Shown: positions 53,100 to 62,709, counted from the first letter of the stretch. The stretch: 64,000 nt of DNA from Ditylenchus dipsaci (GCA_004194705.1 SADC01001323.1:186001-250000), one strand, 5' to 3'. The notes: generated by a model from the letters alone, not told the origin. A program made the numbers and translations.

Positions 53100-53790
53100 A
53101 AAACCACGATATGTTGTAATATATTAATGTCATTGTTATTCATGAAATGAATTTATGCATCTTATTTGGGCACATTTTTGAATTTTTGTGGCCTGTTAAG
53201 AGTAAAATTTTGAGAGACTGGACCTTAACCCGAGGAAGACCGACAATCGGAAATTTAGGCATTGATGTTTTTTACTGGATACCCTATTTATCATACGCTG
53301 AACACGATGGCGCCATCAGATTTGGTGCGCTCATGGTCCATTTTTTGAATATGGATCTCAGAAGTTGGGGGCTCGAGGAGGTGTTGAATCCGTGGATGTC
53401 TAGATCCCGATTTTCAATTTCCGATTTTCTGCACTTCTTTCCATCCGTTTCCTGATTTCCGATTTCCGAAAAAATGGGGCAAATTTCCGAAATTTCGGAA
53501 GAATAAAGTTAAACGGGGAGCACGGCTTCCTAAAATTTGAATCATAGTGTATAAGGAAAATTGGCGCCAAACGAAATTTTTGCAAAAACGGTCATTTGTA
53601 GACTCTTTTAGAGTCTTTCTGTTTCATACGCCTGATCTGATTTTTTTCTTTTTGGCATGCTTACGACCGAAATGTTGCTTACACAAAGGGCTTTTAAATG
53701 AGCCAACACATGCCCATAAAATACGAGAATTGTCAAATCACAATTGGTTTCTGTAAAAAATTTCTAAATTTGTTCATTATCTAAAATATC
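53100..53790. other. Spacer 3' of the PIH1D1-like gene
   Basis: 53400-53500 has repeated TTTCCGA/TCCGATTT words without a clear partner. No gene recognised. Confidence 0.45.
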
Positions 53791-54035
53791 TACCGTATAA
53801 CCTCTATTAATTAGGCATCCCCTAATTCAAAAAACGTGTTCGTGGCATTGTGTTTTTGACCCACTTTTTGGTCACTTCTCTCAGGCAAGTTACCAACCAT
53901 TTTATAGCTCATCTCACTAGCTACAAAATGAATGGTAACTTGCCTCAGAGAACTTTCCAAAAAATGGGTGAAAAACACAATGCCACAAACACGATTTTGA
54001 ACAAGGGGTGCCTAATTAATAGAGGTTATACGGTA
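53791..54035. mobile_element. TACCGTA-ended palindromic MITE, 245 bp
   Basis: TACCGTATAACCTCTATTAA left, complement ending AGAGGTTATACGGTA right. Arms include TGGCATTGTGTTTTT and CAGGCAAGTTACCA, complementary nearly to the centre near 53915. Confidence 0.82.
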
Positions 54036-54410
54036 AATCTAAAAAATTTTTTTGTCTATTTTTTCTCGAACAAGCCGGAGACCGTACAGAGGAGTATAAT
54101 AAATTAACTACATTTTCGCACCAAGGACGTATGCAAAAATGCAAATTTAGGGTGCTATATGCAAAAATTAGATGGAAAACGCAAAACTGCTATTTTCACT
54201 CGTAAAAAATGCCAGTTATTTCATTCTTATATTCTGTATAACATAAACTTTGAATGATTCGATATATTATTTTATAAACTGGGCTATCTTTTGGTATACG
54301 GATTGTCAAAAAAATGCGCATTTGCTAAAAACAGCTGGTTTTACCTCTTCTCCTGTAATTTCTGGGTGACTTTTTTAATTTTTGTAATGATTTCTAGCCT
54401 AACTCGTAGC

Positions 54411-54881
54411 CAGTGATGGGTAAGCAGGCAATTTTGCCCCAGCACCGCCCCACGCTCCAGTAATTTCCATACCACCGCCCACGCCCCAGCGCTCGCCTAA
54501 CTAGCGCCCCGGCACCGCCCGACGCACCGGGGCGGAGCGGGGAGCGCGGGCCCACCGCCGGTCATAAAGCAGTGCCGGAGGTTTTTTTTCCAGTTGTCAT
54601 AATGCTTCTATGCCTCACGCAAATCTTGAGGCAATTTTTTTTATTGAAATTTAAAAAAATTAACTTTATGGCAAACTCTAGGATACATAAAGAGGTTATG
54701 TGGCGCCCCAAATCCCCACCCCTAGATTTAGCCTTCGCCCCGCCTCGCGCCCGGGACTCTTTTTATTCGCGTCCCGGCAACACCCCACGCCCCGAGGAGA
54801 ACCGTGCCACCGTCCAGCACCGCCCTATGCACCGGGTCGGAGCGGTGCGGGGCGCCTCGGGGCGAGGCGGACCGATCACTG
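54411..54881. mobile_element. GC-rich hAT MITE, word GCACCGCCCC
   Basis: 8-bp duplication CTCGTAGC/CTTGTAGC (54403-54410, 54882-54889; one mismatch). Ends CAGTGATGGGTAAG and complement of CAGTGATCGGTCC. Subterminal words CCCCAGCACCGCCCCACGC and GGGGCGGAGCGGGG. Strikingly GC-rich in an AT-rich setting. Diverged empty copy at about 27820. Confidence 0.85.
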
Positions 54882-54928
54882 CTTGTAGCTCTTGAGTACT
54901 TTTGCAAGTATTGACCACGCATTTAGCA

Positions 54929-55006
54929 GTTATTCACAGCTGCGACATTTTTGACGTCAACTTTTAAAGACCAGATGGTCATTTTTGTTATTCACAGCTG
55001 CGACAT
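54929..55006. repeat. 20-bp direct duplication around a 38-bp templated insert
   Basis: GTTATTCACAGCTGCGACAT occurs at 54929-54948 and 54987-55006. The 38 bp between (54949-54986, TTTTGACGTCAACTTTTAAA and on) matches 55309-55346. Structure explained in the findings. Confidence 0.85.
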
Positions 55007-55148
55007 GCTCTTGACCGGCTTAAAGTGGAAATTTGGCAAGTGAAAAAATGATGGTTTTGTGCGTTGGACGCTGGTCGTCTACCTTTTTGCAAACACCAGA
55101 TCGGATGATCGGACCGCTTGTCTCGGTCAGCCTTTCTCGTGTTAAACA

Positions 55149-55887
55149 ATCCGCGGATGGTACTTATCCCGTTTAAACACCCCCCCCCCCCCGACCCTAA
55201 ATTTTTTAAAAGTGACCCAAAAACAGGTCCTAAGCTACTTTTTTCTGCTCAATACAATACGAGAAACATCTCTAAACAGTTTTCAATATAAAAATTTAAA
55301 ATTTTTTTGACGTCAACTTTTAAAGACCAGATGGTCATTTTAGGGTATTTTAGGCTCATTTTTTACTAAATTTCAATCAAATATCGAAAAAAGTAATAAT
55401 TTTCGAATGTGTTTTACTTCTAGCGCATATAGAAACTATGGTATGCACATGTATAGGTGAATAAAAGTGTTGTTTGGCTCATTATCACCGATCGACTTGG
55501 TCCCCCTGGTGTGTATTTTAGGCTTTAGGCTTAGACAAGGGTAGGCCAACGTATGTTATGACGGATTCAAAGATGTTTTTCTTACTTCTTTTAACTTTAA
55601 AATATTTTTAGCCCGTTCTAACGTACGCTAGCCCAACCTTGCCGAAGCCTAATCCTTAAAATGTAAAAAAAATTGAAAAATGACCCTAAATACACTAAAA
55701 AGACCATCTTACCTTCATGAGTTGAAGTCAATTTTTTTGAAACTTTTTTTTTAAAATTTAAAACTGTTTAGAAATGTTTTTTGTATCTTAAAGAAGAAAA
55801 AAGTAGCTTAGTACATGTTTTTGGGTCACTTTTAAAAAATTGGGGTGGGCGGGGGATGAGGGTAAACGGGATAAGTACCCCGCGGAT
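55149..55887. mobile_element. Palindromic element carrying a TTAGGC-like module
   Basis: AATCCGCGGATGGTACTTAT then CCCGTTTAAAC left; complement GTAAACGGGATAAGTACCCC then GCGGATT right. Arms of about 200 bp share AAAAGTGACCCAAAAACA and AAAGACCAGATGGTC. The core has AGACAAGGGTAGGCCAACGT (55532-55551) and a second, inverted copy at 55620-55650. Confidence 0.75.
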
Positions 55888-55924
55888 TATATATCCGTGG
55901 ATTTTTCGTTATTGCTACGGGGGC

Positions 55925-56280
55925 AGGAGATCAATAGAATTCCTACTGATGATGTGGTTGTAAAAAACGACAAAGGAGTGTGGGAACTCTCGGTAAATCC
56001 ACTTCTCATTCAGCCGCCAACGCCACCGAATCAGCCAAATTCAAGTATGATGGCCTAATCAAAGATAAAAAAATATTCTTAGGCTACTAATACAGTTTTT
56101 TCGTGGAACTTAATTAAAGTATTCATTCCAAAAAGAAATAATTTTGAGGACAGCGCTGCTAGTGAACTCTTGCCTGGCTAACTGCACTCACAACTTTGAT
56201 CTAAAGAACTATTTTTTGCCTTAGTTCAGCAAGCTGGAGAACACCCTTCGCAGATCCAACAACACCTATAAGGCCGTAAA
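55925..56280 (+). other. Possible gene fragment (two exon-like ORFs)
   Basis: 55925-56057 reads EINRIPTDDVVVKNDKGVWE then LLIQPPTPPNQPNSSMMA and a stop. 56228-56299 reads FSKLENTLRRSNNTYKAVNR. Acceptor-like and donor-like sites are present (TGCCTTAG at 56222, CAG/GGTGAG). Coding-like composition but no recognised family. Confidence 0.25.
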
Positions 56281-56456
56281 TCGTGGCCAGGGTGAGCAGT
56301 ACTTTCACAACTCTTCACAGTTAAAATGGAAAAAGGTTGATTAGTATTCTATTATATTTCTATGGCATTTTTTTTTTGAAATTTAGATATTCTGGTATTG
56401 ATTATGCTGATACAACTTTTAATTCTGCGCAAGTTTGTCTGCGATTGCAACACCGA

Positions 56457-56940
56457 AAGGGGCATGCCCACGCTAATAATAGGTGGTGCCCGAGAATTCG
56501 ATTTTTTTCTAGTCATTGAACTTCTGTACGGATTTTTCAACTTGGTTTCTAAAAACAAGGCCTAGAATTTAAGTTTAGGTATGGTTTTGTTAGAAACCAA
56601 GTCGAAACATCCGTATAGAAGTTCAATGATTAGGACTACCGTATTTCCTCTAATAGAAGCACCCGCTCTAATAAGCGCACCCCCTCAACTTTGAGGGTCT
56701 GGATCTCGGCTCAGAGTCGATATTTCGCAAAGCTGTTCATTGCGTTTTCTTAACTCTCACAAGTTCTACCGATTCCAGTTTTCAGATTTTTAATTTTCAC
56801 CCAAAAATTCTGAGATCGACCTCAAATTTTCCCAATTTTCAAGAGATTGGAAAATAAGCGCACCGGTGCTCCTATTAGAGGAAATACGGTATTTTTTTTA
56901 ATTTCCGGGCACCACCTCTTATTAGCATGGGCATGCCCCT
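56457..56940. mobile_element. Kolobok-like TTAA MITE carrying a TACCGTA element
   Basis: Left end GAAAGGGGCATGCCCACGCT (TTAA mutated), right end GGGCATGCCCCT then TTAA at 56941. Arms contain GGTGGTGCCCGAGAATTC; the core is the CATTGAACTTCTG / CAACTTGGTTTCT palindrome. Interrupted at 56636 by the element below. Provides the empty-site sequence for the 30054 insertion. Confidence 0.8.
56637..56891. mobile_element. TACCGTA-ended palindromic MITE (nested)
   Basis: TACCGTATTTCCTCTAATAG left, complement ending TTAGAGGAAATACGGTA right; word TCTAATAAGCGCACC. Inserted in the TTAA MITE just after its GATTAGGAC segment. Confidence 0.82.
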
Positions 56941-56944
56941 TTAA

Positions 56945-57406
56945 TTTACAAATTAAATGTCAAAATGTTTATCTGCAACGTCTGGATCTGATTCACAGGC
57001 TAACCCAAAAAATTGGTCGTTTTGGGGGTTCTTCTTTTACTGGTTTGATTCATATTTTTTGGCTTTTTTTACAAGTCACACGTTTCATGTACTAAATATA
57101 GCCAAGATCCTGGGCTTTCATTTGAGCTATCAAGTATAAAAAAAAACTTAGTTAGAGCTAGAATTTAAAAACATCCAACGATATCCAACTCCGTGCCTTT
57201 CTAACCGGGGCTGTCATTTGCATGATATCCCAAAATTAAGGCAGTTAGTGACAGTAAAGCAATGCTAGATATAATTCTAATCGATTGCTCGATAGTTTTT
57301 GGCCCTAGAAGTCAGTGAGGTAAATCAAAAATAAATAGGATATGCATCTGGGGACTTGAATCTTCGACCCTAAATGATGCGTATAGGAAGATTTCCCCTC
57401 CTTTAA
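56945..57406. other. Spacer, no gene seen
   Basis: A TGAATCTTCGACCC segment at 57357 resembles a weak B-box-like motif. Nothing firm. Confidence 0.4.
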
Positions 57407-57641
57407 AATAAATTCCCGTGCGTTTCAAAAAATAAAGGCGGAGACCAGAATTTTTATTTTAGTAATCTTTCCATTTTTTTACTCGTTTCGTGCAAATATA
57501 ATATTGGATGGCCTTATACTAATTTTAAAAACTAGGCAGAAAAGTTGAAAACATCGTCGAGAACCTATAGAAAGTATTTGCAAGAAGGAAAAAATTGCTA
57601 GGCACCAGCCTTTTCGACGTGTAACGCACGAGAATGCCCCT
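57407..57641. mobile_element. TTAA MITE (AACGCACGAG type), second copy
   Basis: TTAA at 57403-57406 and 57642-57645. Left CCCGTGCGTTTCAAAAAATA, right GACGTGTAACGCACGAGAAT then GCCCCT. Body aligns with 5870-6098 (ACTCGTTT, AATATTGGATGGCCTTA, TTTTAAAAACTAG). Confidence 0.7.
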
Positions 57642-57866
57642 TTAAAGGGGCTACTACTTATGTCGACGTTCTTTGTCGACATAGAGCCTCAAAATTTGAA
57701 GCATCCAATAGCCATTCACTATTCGTTTCATACGACCAAAAAACTTTTGCTGGCCGTCCAAATGTTCGATGTGCATAATTAATTAGGTATAACTAATATG
57801 CTGCAGACAGGAAGTTTTAAGTGCACACTATAAACCACTTAAGCTCCCGCCGTCTGTAAAAGAGTA

Positions 57867-58620
57867 CAGTCAACCCTCGATTTAATGACACCCCGATTTA
57901 ACGACACCCCTAGGCTGATTTGGTTGGTTAAATCTAAAATACACTAGATGAGACCTCGATTTAACGACACCCAGAGATGGTCCCAGTAATAGAAAATAAT
58001 CTCGATTTAACGACACCCGACAGATTTTGCATTTTCTACGAAAAAAATTGCCGCATAATGCTTGATTCATTATTGCTATTATCTCTATATAGTATTTGGA
58101 CTGGTGTCCGCTACTTTCCTTGATTAGAATCATTTTTTGGGCAAAGTAAATTTAAAGCTTCCTGAATCGGCACCTTTTAGGACCGAACGAGGGTAACAAA
58201 TCGGCAAAGCCTGGAAAATCACCCGATAAGGGACTTTTTCGAAGCCCCATCTTGGGCAAAGTCAAGCATTGGATAAGCCAGCTTTTCGGGTGAGAGGGTG
58301 GTGGTTTCTTGTTTGGAGAGGTTTGACAGAATTGTGTGGATCCTGTCATTCTTCGCCACAGCGACGCAATAGATGACTACATCTACGAAAAAGTGCAGTA
58401 AGAAAGAAATGCAGCCGGAATCAATTTTTTTTCAACCGTCGATAAATAAACCGTCGATTATTAATCAAATTGTATAAAAATTGCAATTATAATTTTCGAG
58501 TTTTCGATTTAAAGACACTCTAGAAAATGTTTTCTAAGGTACCGTTGATTTAACGACACTCTTTATTTAACGACACCATAAGTCAGTCCCTAGCGGTGTA
58601 GTTAAATCGAGGGTTGACTG
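57867..58620. mobile_element. Pogo-like element (GATTTAACGACACC type), 754 bp
   Basis: CAGTCAACCCTCGATTTAAT left, complement ending TCGAGGGTTGACTG right; TA at the left, TG at the right. Word CGATTTAACGACACCC repeats in both arms. A minus-strand segment (58210-58370) reads KNDRIHTILSNLSKQETTTL and may be a remnant of a pogo/Tigger transposase tail; that part is tentative. Confidence 0.75.
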
Positions 58621-58769
58621 TGTTCCGATCACGAAGTCGATCAACACAAATAATTTATTCAACCAAACCCACTCGCTTATAATAACAATCGCAAATAAAT
58701 TTTTTTTCTCTTGAGTAACATTCTTTAATGATGGTCTGAACAATCTTGCTTTTGCACCGATAAACTTAA

Positions 58770-59785
58770 CCCTAGGACAGGCACTTAGAGTCCAATGGGC
58801 CCTAATAATTTTGAGTGCTTTTGTTAGATCTATTAAAATGGTTTAAAAAAATTCCCTTTCGGATCTAAAAAACACTCAATCTCAGCTTCAAATCGTTCTA
58901 TTGGCTAAGTTAACATGCTGTAAAATGACTGAGATATAACCAATTGAATGTTGGTGACAGCTCCTGGGCACTTATCCCATTAGGTATTCCATTGCACTTC
59001 GTCCATTGGGTCCTACTTATACAATTGGATAAATTTTAAATATATGGGTTTCAGCTTTGTTGCAAAAGTTGGATAAGTTGCTGGAACTATAATAGAAAAT
59101 CTTATTTCGGCAAGCAGCTGTCACAAATTACATAAAAGTGCTGCGTACAAACATTTTTCAAGCATCCACCGCATACAGTCAGAGTTTTTCTATGGTTATA
59201 AGGACACAAATGAGGTCTCCTCTCTGGTTGGTAGCTGTCTGCAGATATTCCAGCATCTCCCTGTCAAATAGTTTGAAGAATACCTCCTGAGCTGTTTGAT
59301 TGTTGCGGGCAATAGGTGGGAGACCAGCTTGCTGACGCAGAGCTTGATGGCGGGGAATTTGTCGCAGCTGCGGTGGCTCAGTGTACCAATGAGTGCCGTC
59401 TTTCCCCAGCAGAACATCGGCCATATTCTGCTGCTCATCGCCCAAATCATCTCCATCCAAATCACTATCAGAGCTATGGAATCCCAATTCATCGCCAGAG
59501 GCATCATCATTGGAGTCCACTTCCAAATCGCTCAAATCATCCAAATCATCCATATGTAGGCAATTTGTAAACAAATAAAAGTGCTTTATGAGCAAAAAAG
59601 AATGATGAAATGAATAAAACTATAAAAGAAGAAGAAGAAGAAGAAGCCAGAACACATTATTAGCATGAATCACATCAAATCAATAAATTTCGTAACCCAT
59701 TACATTTTAAAGAAAATTTATTTATAAAAGGGCCAGTTGGACCCTACGTGCCCAGGGGTGAAATTTTTAAGTGCCCGTCCTAGGG
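58770..59785 (-). mobile_element. piggyBac element 2, internally deleted
   Basis: TTAA at 58766-58769 and 59786-59789. Ends CCCTAGGACAGGCACTTAGA and the complement of CCCTAGGACGGGCACTTAAA. Retains only the N-terminal part of a transposase on the minus strand. End sequence differs from piggyBac 1. Confidence 0.88.
59179..59560 (-). pseudogene. piggyBac transposase N-terminal fragment
   Basis: Starts with an acidic region MDDLDDLSDLEVDSNDDASG (start at about 59550), then DGTHWYTEPPQLRQIPRHQA, then FFKLFDREMLEYLQTATNQR. The W(Y/F)..P and later segment is the conserved entry to the piggyBac domain (compare I..FFxLF...ml..I...TN.). It stops after about 125 aa, so the catalytic core is deleted. 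Confidence 0.8.
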
Positions 59786-59847
59786 TTAAGAACACAATGT
59801 TTTAAAAAGCAAATTTAGGGCAAACAAATACTACCTTTTCATTGAAA

Positions 59848-60105
59848 TTATTTGCCTTCAAGCCTGCTTACTTGATGTTGCATCCAATTCTCTAACTGCC
59901 GCAGTCTCTGTTCTCTCATAAAACCTTTATTGCATCCTTCCAAAGAGTATTTTTCTCTAAGCCTTCCTTTTTCGGCCCCTTGATTTTTTCATCTCCATTC
60001 CAATGTTGCTTCAAAATCTCTTCATTATTGCTTGCGATGATGTTATTTAGTGAAGCCACATGCTTTAGCAGATCCATATTCTTGTCCTCAAATTTTTTTG
60101 CTTCT
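59848..60105 (-). other. Possible exon(s) of an unassigned gene
   Basis: Minus strand: DLLKHVASLNNIIASNNEEI, LKQHWNGDEKIKGPKKEGLE, and in a shifted frame MREQRLRQLENWMQHQVSRL to a stop at 59848. Helical, charged text with biased coding look; a frame change near 59930 needs an intron or indel. No family recognised. May be a transposase tail. Confidence 0.3.
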
Positions 60106-60667
60106 CAACCGGATCTTCGAAAAACGAAGTTACTCGAAAATTTTTTTCGAGTAACTGAGAAACCGACCGTATCGGCTGATGAGGCGGAACTTCTACGAGA
60201 GAAGCAGCCAGGCCACATTTCGAAAGCGGCAATTTCATGTCGGATGGCTTGATTCTTGCAACCCCACCCTCCTTTACACTTGTTAGGTTAAAGATCCTAT
60301 AGCAAAGTCAAGACATAAACTAAGAGAGGCGAAAAAAGTGGCTTAGATGCTCGTTTTTCCAGATTAGGAGTGTTGAAGAAAGACATCACTTCTTGAGCCA
60401 GTTACTAAACGACAATTAATTTCACGACTAAGCAATCGAAAAACAAAGAAATACGGTATATAAATAGGAAAAACTCGTCAAAGTTGTGAATGGAATGATA
60501 AAAACAAGGCTCTAAAGCCACATTATCGAAAAGACAGCTTGGATGGTTCCATTGTAGGTATGGTAGAAAAATGTTCAGTAGGAAAATGTCACTTACCCTA
60601 TCTCATTGGTCAACCCCAGAAATAATCATTTCACGCATTCTGTGTATTCTATGTACGTACATGTCAC

Positions 60668-60900
60668 GGCCAGTGTTTTCGAAACTCACACTCACACTTT
60701 TGCCTCACACTAACTTCACATACATTTTTTTCATATTTTTTGTTTTCGTATATCAGAAATTTTCACACCATTTTGTAGCTGAGATATTTCTCTATCGATT
60801 GAATGGTCAAACACTTCAGTTTGAAAAAATTTTCGACAAAATCACACCAAGTGTGAGGTAAAAAACCAAGGGTAAGCCTCACACTTGGTTTTTTACTGCC
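60668..60900. repeat. Possible hAT left end, word ACTCACACTC
   Basis: CAGTGTTTTCGAAACTCACA at 60671 equals the hAT end seen at 19244 and 41444 with another subterminal word (CTCACACTCACAC). A palindrome CAAGTGTGAGG...CCTCACACTTGG follows at 60847-60885. No matching right end found. Confidence 0.45.
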
Positions 60901-61056
60901 TTTATCAAAATCGGACATATATAAATTAGATTGTTACACAATTTTTTTCGCAGTTTATTTGCTACTCTTTCAGATTTTTATTTTTAGATTGAAAATGACG
61001 AAAGAAAAATTGAATTTACTGAAACTTGTATAGTATCGTAAATTTAGACCACTTAG

Positions 61057-61185
61057 ACGGTACCCAAAGCAAAACACCAGCCTAAGCAAACACGAGTGGA
61101 ACAAGCGGTGGAAGAAATAGAACTGAAAACTGAGGAAAATGATTCAATTGAAAATGAATTTGATGTATCTATGAAAGATTATTGA
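61057..61185 (+). other. Possible last exon (unassigned)
   Basis: Acceptor CTTAG, then TVPKAKHQPKQTRVEQAVEE and an acidic tail ending DVSMKDY and a stop. AATAAA at 61207-61212 fits a polyadenylation signal. Could belong to a hAT-like element whose right end (GGACATTTAAGCAACCCTAG) is at 61269-61288. Confidence 0.3.
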
Positions 61186-61236
61186 ATTGTTAATTGAAAC
61201 TTTTTGAATAAAGTTTAGTTTTATAAGTGTCCGAAA

Positions 61237-61288
61237 TTATGGACATATGTCCAAAATATAAATGTCCGGACATTTAAGCAACCCTAGC
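61237..61288. repeat. Likely hAT right end, word TGTCCGGACA
   Basis: TGTCCGAAATTATGGACATA, then ATGTCCGGACATTT and CAACCCTAG. The terminus is the complement of CTAGGGTTG, as at 62162 and 35851. The left partner is not found. Confidence 0.5.
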
Positions 61289-61984
61289 GCGATCTTCTTA
61301 CCATTTGGCATAATGCCAAATGAGGAGAATGCCTAATGCAAATTACCCTTCGGCAAAATGCCAAATTCGAAAATTTGAGATCCAGGGGAAAAAATTGAAA
61401 TTTTTGAAAATTTTGCCTTTAAACACGTTCAAAAACACGTCCCGGACACATTAAATTTTTAATTTTTATGCAAATTATTAATTATTCTCATATTAGACGC
61501 AAAATCAAAAATTAGACGAAGGTCATACATATCAGAGTTTCAACTTTTCCTTCAAAAATTTGAATACAGGCCAGTCGAATGTCCAGACTTTACGTCAATT
61601 ACAATGAAAACAGTTACATGAAACTCTTTTGCTTTGAAAACGCTAAATTTTGCATTTTCTGCCAAATGTAGACAGACCAAATGTAGCCCTGGATCTCCTC
61701 TACGAACTAGCCAGACAGAATTCTTGAAACATAGAGTTTTGGAAAGAAGTCATTTTAAGTCTGGAACTCATATTACTATAGTCAACCTTCTCTATAAGCT
61801 ACACCCTCGGGACCGATTCGGGCTGTAGCTTTCACACAGGTGTAGCTTACAGGGGTATATTATACGGAACATGCGAAACTTCTTCGGAATGTATGCCCCA
61901 AGATTATATAAACAGAAAAGTGTCCAAAAAGAGTTTTCTTCTTTATTTTTACGCTTTCTTTCCTTTTTATATCGATTAAACCGA

Positions 61985-62125
61985 AGGGCAAAATGCTTCG
62001 GCAAAATGCTAAAAATGCCCAATGGTAAAAATGCCCAACGGTAAAAATTCCCAACGGTAAAAATGCCCAATGGAAATTTTCCAAATGGTAAAAATGCCAA
62101 TGAAATCTTTCCAAACGGTAAAAAT
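61985..62125. repeat. Tandem word AAAATGCCCAACGGT
   Basis: About eight units of a 14-16 bp word (AATGCCCAATGGTAA, AATTCCCAACGGTAA and relatives). Related words occur at 61300-61370 in the same orientation (GGCAAAATGCC). May be one end of a MULE-like element whose other end is eroded. Confidence 0.55.
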
Positions 62126-62161
62126 ACTTCATTCCACATAAGCGTTCATCACTCTCATATA

Positions 62162-62336
62162 TAGGGTTGTCGAGTCGAATACTCGAAATCGAGTAATTTC
62201 GAGTATTATTCGAAATTTTCGAGTATCGAGTCGAGTACTCGAAAATTTCGAGTATCGAGTCGAGTACTCGAAAATTTCGAGTTTTGATAAGATTTCGAGT
62301 CGAGTACTCGAAAATTTCGAGTACTCGACAACCCTA
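62162..62336. mobile_element. Palindromic hAT-like MITE, word CGAGTACTCG
   Basis: TAGGGTTGTCGAGTCGAATA left, complement ending GTACTCGACAACCCTA right. Almost entirely the words TCGAGTACTCGAAAATT. Flanks CTCATATA/TTCATAAA are a candidate 8-bp TSD with two mismatches. Confidence 0.7.
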
Positions 62337-62571
62337 TTCATAAAACGAGGGTTAAACCGAGGGCTAAAAAAAGGAACAAAAGAGAGAAGAGAAAATACCA
62401 GAATTCACTGACATCAGGGTATTTTGGAGCGAAAACAACTATTCTTCTTTCAGTGCGTCAAAAAATCTAAAAAGTCGTCGATTTTAAGATTTCCTATCTG
62501 TAAGGATTGTTGAATTCCTTATTTCCCGCGCTCTACAACAATACCAGAGTTTCCTATGGAAACACAATTAC

Positions 62572-62580
62572 AGTATAAAA
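62572..62580 (+). promoter_or_regulatory. TATA box of the Ser/Pro-rich ORF
   Basis: GTATAAAAC lies about 135 bp upstream of the ATG at 62710, giving a start site near 62605 and a 5' UTR of about 100 nt. Best core-promoter match next to any gene here. Confidence 0.5.
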
Positions 62581-62709
62581 CGCCAGTAATAGTTTGATTT
62601 AAACTGCCTTTTGTTCTGCAGCGAGAACATAGCCATAAGGTATATTTCTTACGGTAAACCTTCCAGTGTCGTGTGGTCCAGATCTCATTCTTATGGGAAC
62701 TCCAGTATT

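Noticed and set aside
54572..54922. ORFs of 62-107 codons in the GC-rich segment
   Set aside because: Product of GC-rich word repeats of a hAT MITE; no conserved domain, and frames are open on both strands.
59980..60252. 90-codon + strand ORF
   Set aside because: Shadow of the coding-like minus strand and of an ACTCGAAAATTTTTTTCGAGT palindrome; no homology.
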